Of a DNA stretch of 64,000 nucleotides, positions 57,198 to 64,000 are shown piece by piece. The notes below the pieces were generated by a model. It made no database searches and was not told the DNA's origin. It worked only from the letters and a program-made list of their open reading frames with translations. The position numbers were made by a program, and so were the translations under genes. The stretch is taken from positions 26,100 to 90,099 of the forward strand of contig JAANDG010000585.1 in the NCBI GenBank assembly GCA_036852015.1, written 5' to 3'. Source of the DNA: Pelodera strongyloides (lineage: Eukaryota; Nematoda; Chromadorea; Rhabditida; Rhabditidae). Every line of letters begins with the position of its first letter. Position 1 is the stretch's first letter.

Positions 57198-58364
57198 ACT
57201 ACCGTATTTTTTGCACGAAACTTGCATATATAATATGAAATTAAATAAATAAGAACACTTCACCTTTTACTTGTTGAATGTATAGAACACGACTTAGTTA
57301 ATCTAATTATTTAATGCCCAGAATTTGGGACAAGTGTTCCACTGAATACTTGACTGGTGCACATTCCGTGAGCACGTTCATATGAGCCGAAGGTGACCAT
57401 ATCTGTTCCACCCACCCTCATGCCAGCACTTGTGAAAGTTGGCGTGCAACCGGCAACATTACTTCTTTACGGCGTACATGCGGCGACGTTACGGCTGGCA
57501 ACTTGCGCGCGTGTTCCCAACCCCAACGACATGCGAATTTTTTACACGCCGTAACGTTACCGCTTGCCCGCCATGTTTCACGTTGTGTAGGCGCCCGACA
57601 TGCAGTTTCTCCCGATTGAAATATGATTTGATCAAACCACAAAAAAAAACACAAACATTTATTATGTATAGCAATATAGCAGTGACAAGAAAAACAACAA
57701 AGAAACTTGACAAACTGGTTTGATACTTGGTTTTGAAACCGTCCAGATGCATGCTATATGCAAATTTGTGTGTCCTTTTGAATACGGAAAATTTCCAAAC
57801 CACGTGCCATACCGCTTCAAGTTAAGAACTTCAAAGCAAGGGTAAAAAAAACACAAATCAAAGTTATTATACTAAAGCGACACGTCGAAGGGAAGAGACC
57901 GAAAAGGCAACCTTATTTAGCACAGAAAGACAAAATAATAAAAAAATTAAAAAAACATCCAAATAGCAAAACGAAGAATCTTTCACATTGCATACCTAAT
58001 ATCAATTCAAGCGAAATACCGGCCGGATTTTGAAACGCATCGTGGGCAACTGAATTCTTATTTATGCTAATTTGCTCGAATTTAGCCTGATTTTTTATTA
58101 TAATTTATGTTCATTTGTATAAGCTGCATAAGAATGTAGGTGTACCTGATGTGCTTCAAAAACGGGCCGGTATTTCGCTTTAACGTTTTTATTTTCTGTT
58201 GCCTGAGAGTTATTTATGCAATAGTGTTTTGAATACTGTAGCGTAGCATTCTCAGAATAAATACAAATAACTTTTTTTAAATCTGGGTCTGACTCCAAAG
58301 TCCTTACAATTAAAAAAAAAACCAGCTGTTATACCATTTTTAATGGCTACCGTGGTTCCTGCTC
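57198..58364. other. intergenic region between SHPRH start and calpain stop
   Basis: Presumed SHPRH promoter and calpain 3' UTR. Contains a family-F-like element (about 57710-57822, with TATGCAAATTTG at its centre) and a family A copy at 58008-58185. No penta-EF-hand or other exon is recognisable. Confidence 0.55.
58008..58185. repeat. family A MITE copy 17
   Basis: AAGCGAAATACCGGCCGG to GGGCCGGTATTTCGCTTTAA; the left TTA is lost. Confidence 0.87.
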
Positions 58365-61300
58365 TCAAATCGGACTGCACTGCACTTCACAATTTGCATA
58401 TATTCTAATGAGGAAGTCGCCAGAGTGATATGGTTCAAATGTCGACGGCACAATGATGTATTCGCGTGGAGGAACGCGGAAACGAGCGGTCACCTAAATT
58501 GTATTTTCATAGATTTATAACGCGTACTATTACCTTTTTAGTGGCTTTAGGGCGCATTCGAGATGGGCATTTTCCGGAAAAGAAATGAAAAAAAGTGGTT
58601 CGAGATGGACACCGAGAAAAAACACCCCTATATATAAGATGAACTACTAAATAAAATTTTACATAACACTGTCCTTGCACTACGTCAAGTACGGAATTTT
58701 ATTTTTAAAGTCAAATTTTCAAATTTTAAAAATCTGATCACCTCTCTGAGATTCATGAAGACCGGACTTCTGGCCACGGATCGGTTTGTGCGGAAGAAGC
58801 GCTCGTCCAATTTCCCGCTAAGTGCCGATGGAGCCTGAAACAAGTAAAGGTACGAGTTCAGTCCATGTGCTGCACAAGTACTAGTCGAAAGTTGGCAAAG
58901 CTCAACGGCCGCGTCGCGCAAAAAAATGTAGTCCGCATACAGGGAGCGCGAAAAACCTGCGTTTTAAATTGCCAATCTGTGTCAAAACTTAACTAGTACA
59001 CCATTTGCGCTACGCTGGCGTGTTCGATGCGCACCCTAGGAATTTTCGGCTAGCCCGCTCCGTAATCTATTGGAGCGCGATCACTAATTGCAAGCAATGT
59101 TTCGCAAACTACAATCCGCCCCTGTCAGAGTAACGAATAGCCGTAGAAGAAAAGTAAATAAATTGAAAAATAGGTAAATCACAACTACAGTATTCGGGTA
59201 CCCCTCCCTCATAAGGCAAATTTAAATTTGAATTTCTTTTACGCCTCGCGAGCGTTCACCTTTATTCAAGGGAGTTCAACTTCAAAGTTTGTTTTGCTTA
59301 CGACATGTTCTGCAGAGGTCCTGAGCACATGCGACGAGTCCCAGATGACAAATTGCTTGACGGCCTTCGGGATAGGGCCAGAAGGGACCGCCCGTATGTA
59401 GTAGGTAGTACCTATTATATGTATGAACATACCTTATAGACGCTGAATCCAATAGGCAGATTGTCCTTTCCCTCGGCGCGCAATTCACGACGGAATTTTT
59501 GCATAACAGCCACAATAACCTGGAAAGATGCTTGCATGTATTGCATATAAAATTATTTTCATGCACTTTGCCATTTTATTCCATTCCGTTTAAAAACATT
59601 CCCACAGGAGGCACACCAATTGTTCGAAATGGGCAGCACGCGCGCCACAACAGCGCCACACGTGCGCCATTCGTGCGCCCACTGGAGTTGCGCGCCTTTA
59701 GCTTCGCGCACACCTAGAGTGAACTCGCGCACCCCGGCCGCAACGAAATGGCTGACTACCCTGTTCGATTAGCAAGGGTTTTGCGATGAAAACTTAATAA
59801 AGAGCAAGCCCAGACCAAAAATGTGAAAGAAGAACCACCGATCAAAAAATTAAAGAAGCAAGCATATTTCAAAAGGTAAAAACTCTCATGCAAGAGAAGA
59901 AGAAAACTAAAACTCGAAAATTGGCATGCTCAATTTCTGACCTCGACCTTAGGTTCACTAACACAACAACAAGAACAACAGAAGAAAGATTTGACGCGTT
60001 TCCAACACTAAAACAAAATATGTGAACAGATCCATGCATAAAGTGAAAGTGGTATTATTTTCTTCTTGTACCACGACAGAACAATTTCTTCCATGCTATA
60101 CTATATTTATTCAATGCTTAATTCAATAGGTTCATTTTCAACTTCGCGCACTCTCTGTGCAAAAAATCTGGCAACAGGTCCACGAATGGGGTACAATGTC
60201 ATACATGGTTACGCATTTTTTATGCGCACACGCGTGCCAGACCTGCGCCACAGGCACTACAATTTCAGCGCTCATTGGAACAGCACTTTACGAAATACAG
60301 CACTGAGAGCCGATGAGTTGTGCGCCGCACCATTTCGGGAAACAAAATGCGCGCCGCAAAGGAGTGGGAAACAAAATGCGCGCGGAATAGAAATGGCGCG
60401 CAAAGTGTTTCCCGAAAAGGTGCGGAAACGGTGCGGAAATGGTGCGGGGCGCAACTTGCGCCCCGCACCATTTCCGCACCTTTTCGGCAACGTTTTTGAA
60501 AGCGCTCGGAGGATCTGCCGTAAGTGCAGTTGTTGTACTAATATTTTTCCGCAAGCACATAGCTCACATGTGCTTTGTGGCCGAGTGGTCTAAGGCGCTG
60601 TTCAGAGAAATTAGCCAACAAGAGTGTAGGGTTCGAATCCAACATGCTGCTTTCTTTTTGCAGTTGCTACTTTCCCGCACCGTTTCCGCACCTTTTCGGC
60701 AACGGTTTGGGGGTGTTTCCCGCAACAGTTTGGGGGTGTTTCCCGCACCAAAACGGCAACCAGAGTCGGTGAAAAAAGTTTTGCGGCGCGCATCAAATTC
60801 TTTTGCGGGAAACACCCCCAAACTGTTGCCGCGCGCAACTCTTGAGTTTCGTTGAGGTGGGGTGCGCCGCCCCTTACTGGCGAACCGTTGGCGACAACGC
60901 GATGTACTTTTTTTACTTTTCCTCTAAAAAGTCATGCAATATCACATACCGTGCAGTTTCCGTCCTCCTCCACATTTCTTCCGCTCAATGTCAAATTCAT
61001 TCGAAATTGCGGATTTTTAGGGAACGAGGCTGAAAATACAATTGTTTAAAAATATTGAAAACTATGCCTATTTACAGTTCCTAATAGGTGTCATTTGTTG
61101 ATAATTGTTGGCATTAGATATTTTCTTCTGAAAGAATACTGCATCTGGAATAAATTTTGATTAGCCTCACCTGTCTCCGTTTCCTTTTTATGTTGTGTTT
61201 TAATATTTTTGGTAGCTATGATACACTGACGAACTCGGTTGGTGAGCGCCGAAAAAAGGGGGTTCGGCCAGATTTCGCAGCGCACTTCGAACCGTCTTCG

Positions 61301-63673
61301 ACTCTCGCCAGGTCCCGGCGAGTGCATTGACAACCATTTCGCAAAGCACACCCTTTTTGGCTGCCCTTTTTCTTGGCACACCAGGCGCGCGACTGGCGAA
61401 GACTGGATGAACCCTCTTTTTTTTCGCCGCGCACCGAGTTTCGCGTTGTACCCTCTCCTGTTTCTCCCTCTCTCAGAGTATATACGTAATTAAAAAAAAG
61501 GACAACTCACTTATGTAATTGATACACCCTCCAGACGTATCTTTTTCCATACTCCAACTTCCGTCACACTGAGTTTCTCGCCAACTGAAACATAGTAAGT
61601 TCGCAGAGGAAAAATGTATGCTCGACCAATCTCAACGCGAACCAATATTCGCCAAATCGGCGCCAGTTGCTCATATTCTGCACATAAAGCGGTCGGCGAG
61701 AGTCTGGCGTGAATTTGGCACTCCCTTTTTCTGTACAAAGAACATATCACTTATCGCGTCAATTTCGCTATATAGTACCATCAGCTCGCACCGTGCGCAC
61801 AGTTTAACTACTGCAGTTTAACCACTGCGAGGTAAAATAGAAACTAATTAAATGTAACAGACGTCCAGTTTCAAAATATGGTAGCGGTGTTAAAAAAATA
61901 GAAAACTCTACGAAACCTACATTCCGACATCGTTGATTTCCTTCTTATCCACACCTGTCATGTCTTCAATCTCATTCATCACCTGAAATAAACATATGAA
62001 ATTAACTGAAACAAAGTTACTGTGCTCCCACTGCCAAGCCTAACTACCCAGCCTAAGTTGCGACGCCATACGCTCCATCCTTAGGTTTCAAGAAAAACAA
62101 TGAAAAACTCACATTAGCTGAAAGATTACAAATCTCCATCACTTCGAATGTGTAGTAGAAATCGTTGAACGACATCCTAAAATATTTTCTTATAAATTAT
62201 CTTGTTGTTTATTTATTTATCTTAAAGCGAAATGCCAGCCTCTTTGGAAAATTTGCATATGATAAGCAAATCCTATGTATCCTATGCTAATTTTGCGCGA
62301 TTGCCGTGGACGATCGCGCAAAATTAGCATAGGATACATAGGATTTGCTTATCGTATGCAAATTTTCCAAAGGGGCTAGCATTTCGCTTTAAAGCGAAAT
62401 ACCGGCCGGTTTTTGAAACGCATCGTGGACAACTGAACTCTTACGTATTTATGCTAATTTACTCGAATTTAGCTCGGTTTTTTTTAATTCTAGTTTATGT
62501 TCATTTGAATAAGCTGCATAAGAATGCAGGTTTCCACAATGTGTTTCAAGGATATCGCTTTAAATTTTCGCAGGTATTTTGCTTTAAATAAGGCATGCTC
62601 GTTAGAACTTCATTATATTGATATGACATCTATACTTTTCCACACAGTGTTATGAAATATCTCACGAAAGTGCACATCACATTGTAAACTGAGGCCATGC
62701 CCACCACTCAATTCCCCATGGGGATTTCTCCGTCTTTTTCTCTGCTGCTATTGCTATTTTCTGTCCCCAGGGAATATTCCCCCGAGGGAATCCGAGTAGT
62801 GAATATGACCTCAAGAAGATCACCGAAATGAGTATTCAATGGGAACACCACATACCAAAACTCTCCATCTCCCTTGAAGTTGATCTCCAACCGAGTTTTC
62901 TCCACATTGCTAAGACCGAGCCATTCACTGCTACCATCAGACCAAGCGCCGTACCATTCCTGAAGAGACAGTCTAGCGATATACTTTATAGTGAGTTACC
63001 GCTGAATATTGTTAAGACACGGTAGTTACACTACCGTAGAGATCTTAGTTCTTTTGTAGGAACAGCCATGCTAATCAGAAATAATTGAAAACATTAAATA
63101 TTAAATATTTATTAACACGTGTGCAGGGTGTGCATCAATATGATGAAAGGTTGACAAGCATCAATTGAATGGCCATGGTTTTAATTATCTTGAGCAAATT
63201 TATGTGAGTATTCGTACATTACCTCAAAAAATCACAGCGAAGATAACAACAATAATTGCAACATAAAAAATGAAAATAATACCTTGTTATTGCCCCACGG
63301 GTTCCGAAGTCGAACCAGAAGAACGTCACCTTTGTATGTGTTTACCTAAACAAATGACATCGATTTTTTTAACAATAATTAATTCATAGGACACAGTAGT
63401 CTATTATTGATTTAACTTTCAGTGTCAGGACACAAAAATGTAAAACTGAAAATCCGAAAGCCGAAACACGAAACCCGAAACTCGAAACCCGAAACCCGAA
63501 ACTCGAAACCCGTAACCCGAAAGTCTAAACCTGAAACTCGAAAATCGAAATCCGATACCAAATACCCTATTGAAGAAATCAGGCATGCTTACCGTCTGGA
63601 CTCCGGTAAGACTGTATGCATGACCCCGTACTAGACCATTGGGCATCACTGCTTCGTAGACGTTCGGATCTGC
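58365..63673 (-). CDS. calpain cysteine protease, 3' ten exons, no EF-hand domain
   Basis: Exons: 63593-63673, 63283-63345, 62856-62959, 62113-62176, 61921-61982, 61511-61584, 60950-61029, 59433-59519, 58742-58834, 58365-58493. Phases agree throughout; 278 residues lie in the window. The first exon carries the catalytic histidine (GLVRGHAYSLTGVQ) and the second the catalytic asparagine (LLVRLRNPWGNN). EWYGAWSDGSSEW and GGCINY complete the protease core. The calpain-type beta-sandwich (C2L) domain follows (FPKNPQFRMNL, RFRVPPREYIIVPSTFEP). The chain stops at TGA after CEVQCSPI without a penta-EF-hand domain, so this is an atypical calpain. The exon with the catalytic cysteine lies beyond position 64000. 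Role: calcium-regulated limited proteolysis in the cytosol. Confidence 0.93.
59248..59352. repeat. repeat N copy in a calpain intron
   Basis: GCGAGCGTTCACCTTTATTC, GCTTACGACATGTTCTGCAG and GCGACGAGTCCCAGATGACA. Confidence 0.65.
60230..60850. repeat. GC-rich palindromic cluster (GTGCGGAAA type)
   Basis: GGTGCGGGGCGCAAC and GTTGCGCCCCGCACC meet head-on near 60455. GTTTCCCGC and GCGGGAAAC phrases recur on both strands, and TTTGGGGGTGTTTCCCGCA is tandemly repeated at 60705-60745. Open frames are seen on all strands but no protein domain. Lies in a calpain intron. Confidence 0.7.
60575..60652 (+). repeat. tRNA-Leu/Ser-like sequence
   Basis: A perfect A-box region (TGGCCGAGTGGTCTAAGGCG) and B box (GGTTCGAATCC) at tRNA spacing. 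The acceptor, anticodon and T stems do not pair properly, so it is probably a pseudogene or the promoter head of a SINE. Confidence 0.55.
62222..62392. repeat. family B palindromic MITE copy 8
   Basis: 171 bp, GCGCGAT-centre variant; its right TTAA is shared with the next element. Confidence 0.94.
62389..62576. repeat. family A MITE copy 18, right end rearranged
   Basis: TTAAAGCGAAATACCGGCCGG at the left. At the right TGTGTTTCAAGGATATCGCTTTAA, followed by a second partial end TATTTTGCTTTAA at 62586. Confidence 0.85.
62692..62811. repeat. family E MITE copy 4
   Basis: AGGCCATGCCCACCACTC to AGTAGTGAATATGACCT; left flank CTG, right flank CAA, so the duplication has decayed. It ends about 45 bases from calpain exon 62856-62959. 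Confidence 0.8.
63440..63560. repeat. imperfect 7-base tandem repeat
   Basis: Units of CGAAACC, CGAAACT and variants run for about 120 bases, immediately next to the donor side of calpain exon 63593-63673. Confidence 0.8.
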
Positions 63674-63839
63674 CTGTAATACGACAAAACATAAGAGAAA
63701 ACTACTATTTGGTCATAAAATTTTGTTAATCATAGTCGGAAGTCAGAAGACTTATGATCTAGCGTCAACACGGCTTAGGACATCTGCGTAACAAGTCATA
63801 CACATTGAGCACTGCGTAGAACTTGTATAGTTAATTACT

Positions 63840-64000
63840 CTGTTCTTCGCACGTTTCCCGCGAAACAAAAATAAATCCCGCGTTTCCTGGCAGGCTTCCG
63901 CAATAAGAAAAGTCGCATGTTTCCTGACAGATTAGCCAATTATGTTCCGCAATTAAACAAGGCAAGGCCCGTGTTAGCGGCAAGGCCCCTGATTAGCGCT
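63840..64000. repeat. repeat M copy 2, cut by the window edge
   Basis: CGTTTCCCGCGAAACAAAAA and TCGCATGTTTCCTGACAGAT, as at 37345-37585. Confidence 0.75.

Noticed and set aside
60265..60855. Multiple overlapping open frames on both strands
   Set aside because: They arise from a GC-rich palindromic cluster with few stop codons; no domain and no codon pattern.
61076..61144. Possible calpain exon NAVFFQKKISNANN
   Set aside because: It leaves phase 1, while the next exon needs phase 0. The segment 60950-61029 (FPKNPQFRMNL) fits phase and family.

Overview
The window is nuclear DNA from an animal (metazoan). Its genes are split into many short exons with GT-AG introns, and they encode animal families: a PDZ/LIM protein of the ALP/Enigma/Zasp type, an ARL6IP5/PRAF-type membrane protein, the kinase MELK, the ubiquitin ligase/helicase SHPRH and a calpain. 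There are no operons, no ribosome-binding sites and no bacterial or viral gene blocks. Most introns are 50-500 bases, so the genome looks compact, but intergenic and intronic DNA is crowded with short inverted-repeat transposons (MITEs) and microsatellites. I cannot place the species; a small-genome invertebrate is most likely.

Layout, left to right. 2.0-15.2 kb, minus strand: PDLIM-like gene (PDZ, linker with the ZM-type motif, start of a LIM domain), running off the left edge. A weak two- or three-exon secreted-peptide candidate lies on the plus strand at 0.3-0.8 kb. 16.96-18.25 kb, minus: an unrecognised small gene. 19.77-21.87 kb, minus: a complete six-exon ARL6IP5/PRAF gene. 23.78-34.69 kb, plus: a complete 21-exon MELK gene (704 residues). 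36.39-57.20 kb, minus: a complete 41-exon SHPRH gene (1449 residues), convergent with MELK. 58.37-63.67 kb, minus: the 3' ten exons of a calpain whose catalytic-cysteine exon lies off the right edge.

These genes are not a pathway; they are ordinary neighbours. MELK is a cell-cycle kinase. SHPRH polyubiquitinates PCNA and remodels chromatin. ARL6IP5 is an ER membrane protein. PDLIM is an actin/Z-disc scaffold. Calpain is a cytosolic protease. Exon chains were built by hand from splice sites and reading phase; MELK, SHPRH, ARL6IP5 and the calpain part close without a phase error.

The notable feature of the window is its mobile DNA. At least seven inverted-repeat families (called A, B, C, F, G, H and L here) begin TTAAAG and end CTTTAA. 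Neighbouring copies sometimes share one TTAA, which points to TTAA target-site duplication. Most of these families carry the octamer ATGCAAAT. Family B has eight 171-178 bp near-perfect palindromes. One family-A end abuts a SHPRH exon and appears to supply its 3' splice site. Families D and E share a different terminus (AGGCCRTATTCACCA) and are flanked by 3-bp CAG/CTG/TAG duplications.
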